A stretch of DNA of 64,000 bases from assembly GCA_020137815.1 (NCBI GenBank), contig CM035355.1:2233231-2297230 (forward strand). Direction: 5' to 3'. Origin of the DNA: Hormiphora californensis. Lineage: Eukaryota > Ctenophora > Tentaculata > Cydippida > Pleurobrachiidae. Shown one piece after another: positions 1 through 26,468 of the stretch. The position numbers were made by a program, and so were the translations under genes. The notes under the pieces were generated by a model. It had not been told where the DNA came from. It ran no database searches and saw only the letters and a list, made by a program, of their open reading frames with translations. How positions within the stretch are numbered: position 1 is the first letter of the stretch; each line of letters opens with the position of its first letter.

Positions 1-123
1 TGATTTGTAATTAGAGTTTTGTACCTGTTAAAATTAATTTATGATACCGAGAAGATGTATAATTTTCTCGGGACCCATTCCCACTTCTTGTCATAAATCC
101 TAACCCCCTTTTGTTTTCTAGCC

Positions 124-666
124 ATGTTACACCGTATTCTCCTCCTCACCATTCTCCTTCCCGCCGTTATTGTCTCCAGTGAAGGACTGTTCAACTTCAA
201 GAACGGCTTCCCAAGTGTCACCAAGATATTCAGCTCTATGGGCAAGATGATGAACGACCTCTTTCCCTGTGGATACAGCTGTCCGAATGGTGGATATCCA
301 ACCGCTAAACTGGGATATAAACCCACCCCTAACGGCTGTGGATCGATTGATACCACCATGTTTGCCCGGGATCTAGCCAGCTATGTCCCACAGGTGGAGC
401 AGTGCTGTAACGTGCACGATGAGTGCTACGGAACGTGCTCTAGCGGTAAAAACAAGTGTGATGGAGCCTTCAGGGAGTGTTTGAGGGGAGTCTGTACTAC
501 TGCTAAACAGCTGATAAAGGCAGTGGGAGGGAAGTTTGATGTGAGTGAAATGTGTGAGGCTGCTATAACGGGGGTAACGGCTGTAGTTCAAACTGGGGGA
601 TGTCCTGCGTATAGGAGTGCACAGGAGGCTGCCTGTGTGTGCGCTAGTGGTCCTAATGAACTGTGA
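124..666 (+). CDS. PLA2G12: Secreted group XII-type phospholipase A2
   Basis: Predicted 180-residue secreted phospholipase A2, which hydrolyses the sn-2 ester of phospholipids. Residues 1-20 form a hydrophobic signal peptide. The active-site helix CCNVHDECYGTC (about 97-108) carries the His-Asp pair, and the upstream PCGYSCPNGG and PNGCGS segments match the group XII calcium-loop region rather than classical group I/II enzymes. Cysteines are dense to the end. The C-terminus PNEL resembles the KDEL-like ends of animal PLA2G12A (human KTDL), so ER retention is possible. The coding region is one exon; the ATG follows directly after a pyrimidine tract and TAG, so a 5'UTR intron may end there. MAK16 starts 323 bp downstream on the same strand. 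The family is well supported; enzymatic activity is inferred. Confidence 0.9.
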   Translation: MLHRILLLTILLPAVIVSSEGLFNFKNGFPSVTKIFSSMGKMMNDLFPCGYSCPNGGYPTAKLGYKPTPNGCGSIDTTMFARDLASYVPQVEQCCNVHDECYGTCSSGKNKCDGAFRECLRGVCTTAKQLIKAVGGKFDVSEMCEAAITGVTAVVQTGGCPAYRSAQEAACVCASGPNEL

Positions 667-988
667 GAATTCAGCAAAACTCTTTCACGCCCTGACTTTG
701 ATATTGACTCACTTTTGGTGCTAAATGCTAATGACTCACTTTTTGACTAAATAATTTAATCCCCTAATAATAAGTTTATTGCCCTAATACTCAGTTCAGT
801 AAAGTTTGTGTAAAAACAGTTTTCAGATTTTGATGTTTCAGTGTTTGTGTGGTTTATAATCGTTACATTTCTATTATTATGAGCAAAACTTTATGATATG
901 ATCACCCTGTCTCGTCTACATGTCCCATTGCCTCCTTGTAATATTATTAATATATTACTAATCTATCCTCGCACTATCTAGCTCTAGT

Positions 989-3363
989 ATGCAGAACGAC
1001 GAATTGATATGGCAGAACATCAACCTCAACTTCTGCTCCTACAAGGTATAGAGGGGGAGTTGCTAACTTTACTTTTAGAAATAATAATGGCTAATCTATC
1101 GAGATATTAGAGCGTTTCAGAAATAACTTCGTGTCCCGATATCTCCAAAAGTATATAAGATATCTACACGAAACCTTTCCTAGCATGTTATTTGAACTCT
1201 TGACTACACACAACAATGGTCATTTTGAAAAATTCAATCAAGGTTGGCTCTGGGCGAACCCGGAAATGTACCTTATTCAAAATGCCGCTGCACGGGAAAA
1301 ACGTGCATAGTACTGAAACTGCTGTACTTCTCAAAAATTGGTTCTAAGGGATATTTTATTGCATCATACTTGTTCATTAGACAATTCTCTATCGTTTAAG
1401 ATGTAATAGAAGGTCCTAGCTTCATTCGTTGCTGAGCAATGGGCCTTTGAAAATCTTTGGCAAAATTTTGAAATTTTCACTTCCGGGTCTCTTCACGTTT
1501 TATAGGACTGACGTATAACCGATATCTTGGCAGAAAAAGATAGCTCTAAGTAAGCTTTTAACCATTGTGAAGTCAATTATTCGCTTCGTCGGCTTATTGA
1601 AGTCAAAAAATGACGTTTTCGAACATACCCCTAAAACAAGTCAAAAATTGAGGTCAGATTTCGCCATTTTTCGTTTTTTCATGTTACATCTACTATTCTA
1701 AATGTTTTTAGTCAACGCGTCGAGACCCAAATGACATATATATCTCATCCTGAGACGATTTGCTATCGATTGAGCACTACGGGAAGTCAAAAATCTTTAC
1801 TAGCTTTCTTCCAGTGGCGTTTAGAAAAAGTTGGTAACCCCGTGCAGCGGCAGCACGACTTATGGTGTCAACGAACCAAATTTCGAGTACTTAAGGTTGT
1901 CATATATAATTCAAAACATGTTTCTGGGAAGAGAATCGTCCAATGAACAGGATAAAACTAAGTAGAAGTCTCTATCTCTTATAGATCCCGAAATATCGCG
2001 ACACGAAGTTATTTCTGAAACGCTCTAGTATAAGTTCAATTCAGAAGATATATCAAGTTTATTACATTTATTCCTGATTGTTACCCCCCCCCCCCTCGCC
2101 AGGTGAAAGCAAAGCAGCAGAAACAGACGTTCTGCAAGAACGAGTACAATGTGACAGGGTTGTGTAACAGACAGAGTTGTCCCCTAGCTAATAGTCGCTA
2201 CGCAACCATCCGGGAGGAAAAAGGTAATTACCTTTATTAATTAATTAATTAATCTCATTATGTCATGGATTTAATTCTATCATGTTCCTGTCTAAGTTGT
2301 TAGTTGTCCGGTATGAACAGTGGTCAAATTTCAAAAGAACTAAGAACTTTACAAATATGAACATCTCCTCAGGTGTTTGTTATCTTTACATGAAAGTGAT
2401 AGAGCGGGCCCACGCACCCAAACAGATGTACGAAAAGATCAAATTGCCCCGAAACTATGAAAAGGCTCTTGCACTGGTAAGATTCGAGCCCTCCCTAATC
2501 TCTATATATATAATCTCTAGCCCTCTTGTTTGTTTAGGGAAAACATGTCTTGCTATTTTGTTCTGTTCCTAATTTCTTGATTGTCCAGTAATTAAACTCA
2601 TTTGCATAATGCTAACACTAATGCCTCATTACCTGATTACTATTTAACGCTAACTCCCACTTCCCAGATCGATGAGCACCTGATCTACTGGCCGAACTTT
2701 ACCGTCCACAAGTGTAAACAAAGGTACACCAAGATTATCCAGTACTTGATTAGAATGAGGAAACTAAGGAAAAAGAACACCAAGAAACTTGTCTCACGTG
2801 ATCTAAAGGTATGTTGATACTGGTTCTATCACACTACAGTTATCGAGTATCACCATGGTTACAATTTACAAACAAACAAACAAACAAACAAACAAACAAA
2901 CACACAAACAAACAAACAAACAAACAAACAAACAAACCCCCTCTCCCAGATGGAGAAGAGAGAGTCAAGAAGGGAGGCTAAGGCCCTCGCTGCTGCTCAG
3001 TTGGATCAGTCAATCGAGAAAGAGCTGCTGGAGAGACTCAAGAAGGGAACTTATGGTGATATCTACAACATCAACCAAGATATCTTTGAGAAGGTCGTCG
3101 AGCAGGTAATTCACTTATCACCAGCTCGATTATGACACAAAACTTCTAAAAACAGGGTCTTTTTCATTCTAATCTCTTTCAAACCCATCTCCCCAAATTC
3201 CTCACTTTTATCACCCTAGGAGGAGGAAGAAGAGGAGGAAGAGGAATCTGAGTTCGTCGAGGACTTTGACGAGAGTGATCTTGAGGATATAGAGGATTAC
3301 GAGCTAGAGATGGAAACTGAAACAGCTGGAAAAGCCAAACAAAAGATCAAAGTCGGAAACTGA
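989..3363 (+). CDS. MAK16: MAK16 60S ribosome biogenesis protein, 6 exons
   Basis: Nucleolar RNA-binding factor for 60S subunit assembly. Exons 989-1045, 2103-2223, 2373-2476, 2668-2808, 2950-3105 and 3220-3363 join in frame to a 240-residue protein, all with GT-AG introns. Motifs are very close to animal and yeast MAK16: N-terminal [12 protein letters not shown], the cysteine segment [47 protein letters not shown] and [17 protein letters not shown], then an acidic tail. The family is usually about 300 residues; the acidic/basic tail here is shorter. Intron 1 contains a 916 bp fold-back transposon, and intron 4 ends in an (AAAC)n run just before exon 5. Confidence 0.95.
1110..2025. mobile_element. 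Fold-back MITE with TA target duplication, in MAK16 intron 1
   Basis: The two ends are inverted copies: GAGCGTTTCAGAAATAACTT begins at 1110 and its complement ends at 2025. Each end is flanked by the dinucleotide TA (1108-1109 and 2026-2027). The terminal inverted repeat runs about 40 bp with a few mismatches. There is no transposase reading frame, so it is non-autonomous. A TA target duplication is typical of Tc1/mariner-like elements, but the superfamily is inferred from that alone. Confidence 0.8.
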
Positions 3364-3559
3364 GAAGACAGGAGATCTGTGTTTTTTTAATCACCACACC
3401 CTCGTTCTGTAACAACATTTAATTTATTTCTTTTACAGCTCTGACCAGTGTTATTAGACAAGTTAAGTTTTTCTGAAACAACTCTTGTACGATTAAAATC
3501 ACCTTCCGATATCTCTCATCTCTCTAATTATATCTCTCATCTAGCATGGTATCCAGGAT

Positions 3560-6500
3560 ATGAAGTGTCTGAGAGGGTTTCACTGCTACAATCGGGGTTT
3601 CTCCCGTCAACTCTCAACTGCAGCAGCACCTCAATCCGCAAACAACCCTACCTCCGCAAACAACCCTACCTCCGCAAACAACTCGAAACCTCCACAACAA
3701 GAACTAATCAACACTGCTCTCCGCGATCTAGTCGCTCGGAATTTCCCCTCATCTCAACTATGTTTCGCGTATGGCTCCAAAATACTCCACCAAACAAACA
3801 ACCTACCCACGGATGACACTATGACAGATCTGATGTTTGTACCCCGGAACTCCCAGGCCTGGCACTGAGGAGAACTTTCTACAGAATTCCAAACACTACT
3901 CTGGGTTAATGAGGTTTATCGGACCGGGAAATGTGGCAGTCTTTTCAAGAGGCTGGGAGAGCGTACTGTGTGTTTAACCCGTATGTTGAGGTGGAGGGAA
4001 CATTACTGAAGTATGGTGTGATCAGTGAACATCATCTCTATAACGGTGAGTTAGAGTCCCTTTCCCCCGAGTTAAATCCCCTCCTCTGAGTTAAATCCCC
4101 CCAGTCTCCTCTGAGTTAAAGGCCCCCCTCCATATCTTAGTCCTATCTGTTACCATCGCTTCGTTACCCTTATACCCCCCCCCCCCCTCCGATCAGATCT
4201 AGAGAAATGGGACACTCTGTACGTGACCCAACTAACGCATTGCCCACTACTGTCAATCTATTCCTAAATTGTTGATCCTATCTGTTACAGTTTCCTCTTT
4301 ACCCAATTATCTCTCCCCCGATCAGATCTTGAGAAATGGGACACTCTGTACGTGGCGGGTCGGCTACACAAACCTGTCATGATTCTCCAGCAGGATCCAA
4401 CATTCAGACTGGAGTACATCAAACGCAATCTCAGGTACATTTTTAACATATTAAGTATATTACCGGGCAAAACCATTTCCCGTAATCGGGGTCCGACTGT
4501 GCATATTATAACCTCCGCATACACGTGTGTGGACATAATTGTTTGGTAAGAGCCTGGTGTGTGTATTAAAAAACCATCTGTCAAAGCGGCGTTTTGATAG
4601 TCTCAACTAAAACACAAGGATTGTTTCTATTCCAAATTACTGATATAAAAAGGCGATTGAACCAATTAGTATGGCCAGTATTGGCTGGGCCATTTGATTG
4701 GTGCACTGGACGGGCAAAAGAGACGGGGATCCCCGCTTTGAGAGCTTGTTGTGCTGATGCAACTGAAGAGGCCTCGTGAACCAGAATTGGGATGTACTGA
4801 CTCGACGGAGAACAGATATCTGTATTCAATTTGGTGAAGCGTTCGTCTTGAGCTCGGAAGGTGTGAACCATGATGGTGGCTCGAAATTTTACCATTTTGG
4901 GTTTGGAATTGTCAATCAATCCTTTCTTTTTGTTACTGGCTAATTAAAACGTAGTTTTACAAAGAATGATGTAAAACACCTAAAAAATTATTCAGAATTC
5001 AGAAACACAATCCTATAAAAAGTTTCTGGTGACCAATGGAATCCATTTTGAAAGCTTTGTATAGTACCCACTAGTTGATAGAATCCAATCACTACATTGC
5101 TCTGCCGAACTATCACAGAGTACAGTGTGAGCTACACAATCAATATCCTGTATCAGCTATTTGAAGTAGGGCTCCCTACCCTGTATCAATCAGTCTACTG
5201 TTTCTCAACCTCAGGGCAGGAGATACACAGTTCAAACACTCCAACGGTCCATTGTCTAATTTAGTGTGAGCAATGTCTGTAGAATGACGTGTGCCGTCAC
5301 CCCTCATAATGACGTCATCACTCAATATGACGTCATTCTCCTTGTCTGACGAGGTGTGGTGATCCATTTCTGGGGTGGTGAGCTCCTCTGGATCAATTAG
5401 GGTGTCAATCATGTCAAGAGTTAGGAGCCGCAGTCGCCGTATTTCCCCTCTTAATTCCTCGTTTTCTCTCTGAAAAAAATTTAAGGTGTTGAAGTGTAGA
5501 TGATGGCACACCCAATTCTTTGTTTACTGAAGTTCTTGGCAAAACCCACATCCATCACTGCGCTGGCAAGCGCAAAGGTGACCATCCCCTCCCCCCAGCC
5601 GCGCATGCCAGAGTGCAGTAATAACTTTTTTCAGTTTTTAGCCAAAAATGGCATTTTGCGACGCCCATAGGGAGGCCCCCATTGCACCGATTGGTCTGAA
5701 ATTTGGTATACAGTGTCACATAGTCTAGATCTACTGTAGTTTAAAAGGGCAAGTCTCTATCTCTTTTAATTTTAGAGATATGGCATCGTGAAAAAAGCAA
5801 TAAATGTCCCGGGTCTATGTATCTATCTATGTATCTATGTATCTATGGATAGACGCTGTTTTTACCAAATTTATAATCATTTTTGAGAGAAAACGACATA
5901 AGATAGACACTTCTCGTTTGTTGCATTCGAAAGATAATCGTTCAAATTGTGTAGACGAATAGTTTTCATGTTCTAGGTCCAACCAGAACGTCTTAACAAA
6001 CTGTCATAAAGATAAGAGTTTTTTCAAATCAACCAAATTTCTGTGAGCTCAATTTACACCCTGAAGTCGGCTTCTGATTGAAAAACGGAGACCGCACTTA
6101 CGAAAGATAATCGTCTATACTTTCAGAAACTATATCGCGAATTTTTGAAACTCTATTGCTAAGGGTCTCAAATCGCGTCTGAAGTGTTAAGACTGTATGA
6201 AAATAGATATGACGATAATGCGTTTTTCGCCAGAGCGACCTCAAATCTTGTCCAATCGATTTCAAACTTGGTCAGCATCTTTATCTAGATGAGCCTGATA
6301 ATAATATATCCCTATCTTGACGTTATAACCTCGTGACGTCACGCTATGACGTCATAATGACGTCAAAATTGAAATTTTCGTATTTTAGCGATTCCTGACG
6401 GTCTTTACACGTCCAGACATGTCTTACATTGTATTTCACATCAGAAAATACCAAAAATATACCCAATTATGCCAAAAACTAACAGAAATTAGTTGGCTGG

Positions 6501-6608
6501 AAAGGTGACCATTTTGTTGTCAAACTGACACCTTTGCCCGGCCCGGGTTACGGATATGATCGATGGGGTAAATCAGGGGGTAAATCAGGGAGAAAGAGAG
6601 AGAGAGAA

Positions 6609-6668
<60 letters not shown>

Positions 6669-9600
6669 TGAAAGAGAGAGATAGAAATCAGAGAGGGAAA
6701 GATAATGATGAAACCCGGAGAGGGCAAAGGTGTCAGTTTGACAACAAAATGGTCACCTTTCCAGCCAACTAATTTCTGTTAGTTTTTGGGGTAGTATGAA
6801 AGATTAGGTCGTGCGCGCCAAATGGCGCCATATGGCGCCAGATGGCGCCATCATATTCGCCAAATGGCGCCACGTGGCGAATAAATGGCGCCATTTGGCG
6901 CCAAAATGTGGCGAGTGCGCACTATCGCCAAATAGCGCCATTTCTGGCGCCAAATGGCGCCATTTGGCGCCAAATCTGGCGCCACGTGGCGCCACGTGGC
7001 GCCAGTGGCGATCGCCATTCGCCAAATATTGGCGACTCTTGGCGGTATCGCCACGTGGCGATGGTACAAAGTCTGAAAAAAAACATGCGCAAAATTGTTA
7101 TCGCCAAATGGCGCCATTTGGCGCCATTAAGTGATCAGGAGATCAAGTCGCCAAATGGCGCCGTTTGGCGACATCTGGCGCCATTCGTCGCCAAATGGCG
7201 CCGTTTGGCGCCAATCTTCACAAAGTGGCGCCAAATGGCGCCATTCGGCGAATTTTTCGCCATATGGCGCCATTTGGCGATACTCATCGCCAAACATCGC
7301 CATTTGTCGATGTATCAATAATATTTTCATTGGTTTTCAAAGGAGTACACTCGCCGTTCTGCGCCACGTGGCGCCAACTGGCGATTAATTCGCCAAATGG
7401 CGCCGTTTGTCGCCATTTGGCGACATATGGCGCCAAGAATCGCCATATGGCGCCAAACGTCGCCATATGGCGCCAAATTTTTGTCAAATGTTTGTCGCCA
7501 TTTGGCGCCAAACGTCGCCATATGGCGCCATTTGTCGCCATTTGGCGCCGAATGTCGCCATTTGGCGCCAAATGTCGCCATATAGCGCCAAATGGCGACA
7601 TATGGCGCAAACTGTTTGTCAAATGTTAGTCGCCATTTTGCGCCAAATGTCGCCATATGGCGCCAAACGTCGCCATTTGGCGCCAAATGTCGCCATATGG
7701 CGCCAAATTTTTGTCAAATATTTGTCGCCAAACGTCGCCATTTGTCGCCACTTGGCGCCGAACGTCGCCATTTGGCGCCATATAGCGCCAAATGGCGACA
7801 TATGGCGCAAACTGTTTGTCAAATGTTAGTCGCCATTTTGCGCCAAATGTCGCCATATGGCGCCAAACGTCGCCATTTGGCGCCATATGGCGACGTTTGG
7901 CGCCAAATGGCGACTAACATTTGACAAACATTTTGCGCCATTTGTCGCCATTTGGCGCTATATGGCGACATTTAGCGCCAAATGGCGACGTTCGGCGCCA
8001 AGTGGCGACAAATGGCGCCATATGGCGACGTTTGGCGACAAACATTCGACAAAAATTTGGCGCCATATGGCGACTTTTGGCGCCATATGGCGACATCTGG
8101 CGCCAAATGGCGACTAACATTTGACAAACAGTTTGCGCCATTTGTCGCCATTTGGCGCTATATGGCGACATTTAGCGCCAAATGGCGACGTTCGGCGCCA
8201 AGTGGCGACAAATGGCGCCATATGGCGACGTTTGGCGACAAACATTTGACAAAAATTTGGCGCCATATGGCGACATTTGGCGCCAAATGGCGACTTTTGG
8301 CGCCAGATTGCGACATCTGGCGCCAAATGGCGACTAACATTTGACAAACAGTTTGCGCCATTTGGCGCTATATGGCGACATTTGGCGCCAAATGGCGACG
8401 TTCGGCGCCAAGTGGCGACAAATGGCGCCATATGGCGACGTTTGGCGACAAACATTTGACAAAAATTTGGCGCCAAATGGCGACAATTGGCGCAACTAGC
8501 AACATTTGGCGCCATATGGCGCCAATTGGCGCCAGTTGGCGATTTTTTCGCCAAATGGCGCCACGCGGCGCCGAGTGGCGAGCGTCATATTTTGGAAAGC
8601 ATTGAAAATTTGTTATTCTTATCGCCAAATGGCGCCATTTGGCGATAAATATGTTGCGCATGTTTTTTTCAGACTTTGTACCATCGCCACGTGGCGATAC
8701 CGCCAAGAGTCGCCAATATTTGGCGAATGGCGATCGCCACTGGCGCCACGTGGCGCCACGTGGCGCCACATGGCGCCAGATTTGGCGCCAAATGGCGCCA
8801 TTTGGCGCCAGAAATGGCGATATTTGGCGATAGTGCGCATTCGCCACATTTTGGCGCCAAATGGCGCCATTTATTCGCCACGTGGCGCCATTTGGCGAAT
8901 TTGATGGCGCCATATGGCGCCATTTGGCGCGCACGACCTAATCTTTCATACTACCGTTTTTGGCATATCACTAAATCTATTTTAGATGATAGATCACTAA
9001 AACGGGATTTTGCGCAACTAAAAAAGAGATTTCAAAAAGATAGTACCTGTAGAGAAGTGATCCGAAGGTAGGCAACACCAGCAAGGATGAGTAAACCCAC
9101 GACCAGCCATGCAAGTACCGGGGTAAAGGGTAATAAAGCTCCATGTTATCTGGGGGCCTTTCTTACTATCATGGCTTATCTCGTGGAAAGGACGGAGATA
9201 GAAAAGTCAAAAGAAAACAAAGATCACGGTCCTATAAAATGATAATAATTAGGGACAAAGTAACTTTAGAGTTAGTTAGGTAAAGCATACAAAGGATACA
9301 CCAGGCTAGCAGTATGCGATATGTACATCAATATCCCCGTTATCTATCAAACCATGTATAATTAATTGGTTTGGATGGGAGTAATATTTGGGTTATCCTA
9401 ATAACTGGACTAAACTATGACTGATTAACTACATATTGTGTGTAATATGAGCGGAGGCCGGAGAGTTAAAAATGTCCGTTCACACACCAGATGGTCTTCG
9501 CTCCACATTCATTCTATCTCTTTCTCTCTCTTTCTCTCTCCATTATATATCCCCACACTCGATGTTCACATTTTACAGAAAGCTAGCCAAACAATTACTA

Positions 9601-11825
9601 CTCTGCATTGGTTGAAACAAGTCGAAACAGTCCCAGATGCTCATAACAAAATATAAAGAGACTATTGATACACAAAGTAACGGCATTATACAAACAAATA
9701 CACCGAGGAAAGGAAGAAAATGTATGTCGGAAAGGAATCGAGGCATCCTACACTGTCAGGCATACTCAGACCACACTCTGGTATCCTACATTGTCAGCGT
9801 AATGCTTGACCACTCTCATCGCTCCGCTCTGAGAAAAGTGAGATTGGATCAGCGTGATGCCTGACAGATCCTACACGTCATACCTATAACACACTCTGAG
9901 ATACAGCTGGAGATGATGAAAGAAATGATGAAGGGAGAGAAGAAGAATAGAGAGAGAAGAATGAGAGCCAAAAGAAGGAGAATAATACTTTAGTCAAAAG
10001 ACTTTATACACTACCTCACACCTCTCACTATGTATCTCACGTTACAGTGTCAATAATCCATCTCACTCTCCCAGCTATGACGGTGAAGAACTTTATAAAA
10101 TGCTGCTAATTCTATCACGCGATACTATCTTATTTCTCCCCTTATTTCCCACAATTGTACCCCTAAATTCCTTGCCCAGTCCAACCCTCACATCGCACGT
10201 TATTTTATATAAAAAATGCAGTGGAAGCTTCACAACTCCTCACAATTTCTACGACGGCTGAGAAAAGGAAGAACACAAAATTGTACTATAAAATCTGGCA
10301 ACGGAGGTGTGCCAATCTAGCTTACACTTCGCACACACTTACACTTGGACAGTATACCAGCCGGGGAGAGAGAGACTGAGAGAGATAGAGAGAGATAGAG
10401 AGATAGAGAGAGAAGGAGAGCAAGATAGGTAAAAGACAGATTCAAACATTTATGTCATATACAATTAGAAACGGCAATTATGTATCCCATTCTGCTTGTC
10501 ATCAGAGAGATGTCGAATTTCCAAAACAAAATATACAACGTGACACAATTCGCACCTGGTGTGTATGTTATAGTAGTGTCTCGCATAATAATGTGTTCCC
10601 AATATGTGTATATTTGCGTGTAGTTGGAGAGAGAGAGAGAGGGGTTGTGACAGTTCTAAAGAGAGAATACCAAACACCAAATAAACACTATTGTCTTGTG
10701 ATGAAGCACTATTTTGTTGTCTCGTCTGGTCAGCAAGAAAATTGGCAGTACATTCTCCTAGATGCAGATGATTGTTTTCTATTCACCAATGTTGACCAAT
10801 GTTTCCTCTTGATAACCAACGTCTCCTTCGTAAAATTACCCCCCCCCCCTTCAAATCAGCCCAAAAATCAATTAATTAATTAATCAAGTAACTAATTAGT
10901 TAAATCAATTAACCCCACTTTCAGATCAGCCCTGCATACTGCACTGGTCCTTCTTCCTGAGAGGTTTAATGATCTCCAACTATTCTGTGTCATCTCCCGG
11001 CTGTCCTACGCAGGAGATGTTAGAATGATGGTGGGTGGTGAAAACCCGGAAAAGGTAATTTATAGGGATTTTGGGAGATAACTAACATGCAGTCCTAATA
11101 AGGAATGTCATGTAGTCCTAATAAGGAATGACAAGTTCCACTTCACAAAGCTACAAAGTTATGAAGATTACTCAATCATTATTATTGCTAATAATGCACC
11201 CTAATCAACTTCCCTCCCCCAGGTACGGAACATTGTTGAACCCAACATACCCCACTTCAAAGCCCTCTACTCGGAAGTGATCACCGAGTCACCCTTCCTA
11301 GAGCGCACAGACTACGGGTACTGTCAACGTGCCAAATGTGAACGCAACCTCCGGCAACTCCACAAGCTGATACCCAAGAAACTCCTAGCAGTGGACCCTG
11401 AGAACCTGACTCCTGATACCCGGGTGTTTAGATTTGATAGGAATGTAGACGCCGCTTCCCAACTGTACCGGAAGGTTGCTGCGGGGGATATGAGGTGGTT
11501 TGATGAGGAGGTAAAGAGGATAGTTCGGGTCCCCTCCATTCTACAACCCATACGGGGTGTGCTCACATCTGGTCCGGTTAAATCGCTCAAATACAGTTTA
11601 GCGAAACTAGCTAAATCTAAAGGCGGGAAAAAGACGAGTTCTAAATCATCACTACCAGCGGTATATGAGAATGAAGACCAGAAACTCATGACATCGGAGT
11701 ACCCGGAGTTCATGGCAAAGAGGGGCATGAGAAGCCCGATAGAGAAGACAAATACAAGGGTTCTGTTGCTAATGATTTCAGCTGTCTTCATGTATGCACA
11801 CTTGAAAATGGGCGGGGGTAGTTGA
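3560..11825 (+). CDS. TAMM41: Mitochondrial CDP-diacylglycerol synthase TAMM41, 4 exons, two frameshifts
   Basis: Makes CDP-diacylglycerol from phosphatidic acid in the mitochondrial matrix for cardiolipin synthesis. Exons 3560-4045, 4326-4434, 10925-11054 and 11223-11825 give about 441 residues. The start has an Arg-rich presequence (MKCLRGFHCYNRGFSRQLST). Family motifs are FAYGS, YVEVEGTLLKYGVIS, LYVAGRLHKPV and RLSYAGDVRMMVGGENP. The C-terminus has a hydrophobic segment (VLLLMISAVFMYAHLK). Exon 1 is broken twice: an extra T after the Trp-His codons near 3866, and one T too many in cttttc at 3942-3945. With both treated as indels the exon phase fits exon 2 exactly, so base errors are more likely than a dead gene. 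Intron 2 (6.5 kb) is packed with nested mobile elements. GTF3C3 starts 184 bp downstream. Confidence 0.88.
4142..4370 (+). repeat. Tandem duplication of TAMM41 exon 2 acceptor region
   Basis: The sequence cgatcag|ATCTAGAGAAATGGG occurs with its acceptor at 4195-4196, and again as cgatcag|ATCTTGAGAAATGGG with its acceptor at 4324-4325, 129 bp apart. The intron text before each copy is also similar (cctatctgtta...). Only the second copy continues into the full exon 2. The first reads 22 codons and then stops, so its use would truncate the protein. Confidence 0.8.
5176..9151 (-). CDS. Possible nested minus-strand gene: membrane helix plus coiled coil (tentative)
   Basis: Two candidate exons lie antisense inside TAMM41 intron 2. 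The better one is 5480-5176: after the acceptor aattttttTCAG it reads RENEELRGEIRRLRLLTLDM, a leucine/arginine heptad pattern, then an acidic/polar tail to a stop at 5176. The other ends at a donor CTACAG|GTACTA near 9054 and, in the phase that fits, reads a hydrophobic stretch LAWLVVGLLILAGVAYL. The joined phase continues the heptad repeat. Against it: an in-frame stop lies about 11 codons before the helix, no start codon was found, and the intron would span two transposons. No family was recognised; the last exon alone may be real. Confidence 0.25.
5554..6789. mobile_element. Composite about 1.2 kb MITE, copy 1 (interrupted)
   Basis: Inverted relative copy of the element at 24938-26149. It begins near ATCACTGCGCTGGC and runs through a 900 bp body with no coding potential to a palindromic module (6467-6789) whose arms read AACTAACAGAAATTAGTTGG and complement. 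The core of the module is a (GA)n microsatellite at about 6595-6690. The last 8 bases (GTTTTTGG, 6782-6789) are duplicated at 8956-8963 around a younger insertion, after which the element's final bases continue to about 8967. Confidence 0.8.
6790..8955. mobile_element. 2.2 kb palindromic element built of GGCGCC units, 8-bp target duplication
   Basis: Terminal inverted repeats start GGTAGTATGAAAGATTAGGT at 6790, and the complement ends at 8955. The flanking 8-mer GTTTTTGG is present on both sides (6782-6789, 8956-8963). The interior is almost entirely the short palindromes TGGCGCCA, ATGGCGACAT and AATGGCGCC, arranged so that the whole element reads nearly the same on both strands about a centre near 7873. 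Spacers such as CAAATGTTTGTCG recur at 100-130 bp intervals in opposite orientation on the two halves. Outer arms of roughly 300 bp are almost exact complements. Every reading frame is open only because the unit lacks stops (repeated MAPxGxxWR); these are not genes. An 8-bp duplication suggests hAT-like or another 8-bp-TSD family. Confidence 0.85.
9152..10924. other. Remainder of TAMM41 intron 2, no gene seen
   Basis: AT-rich intron with a (GA)n tract at about 10368-10430, a C-homopolymer near 10841 and a short TTAATTAA run before exon 3. A partly repeated motif (cctacactgtcaggcatactcagac) occurs twice at about 9745-9800 with a third degenerate copy near 9858. No convincing coding exon, RNA or transposon end was identified. 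Confidence 0.6.
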
Positions 11826-12009
11826 TGTGGTACGATGTGGGTATCATGTTGGGTGACGTTTTTGTGATCAGTTTTGTGATTTTTTATCTTTTTTGTACAA
11901 AATCAAGTACCTTTAGTTCAGCTCTTTCTTACTGCTATGCCCCCCTAGTATATTCTACAGACCCCATCATCCCTAAACATCTCCAACCCAAATAGCTCAC
12001 CTGTATTAC

Positions 12010-26468
<14,459 letters not shown>

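Noticed and set aside
6804-8934. Many overlapping long open frames reading MAPxGxxWRxxx on both strands
   Set aside because: They arise because the GGCGCC repeat unit has no stop codon in any frame. There is no start context, domain or codon bias, and the whole block is a palindromic transposon.
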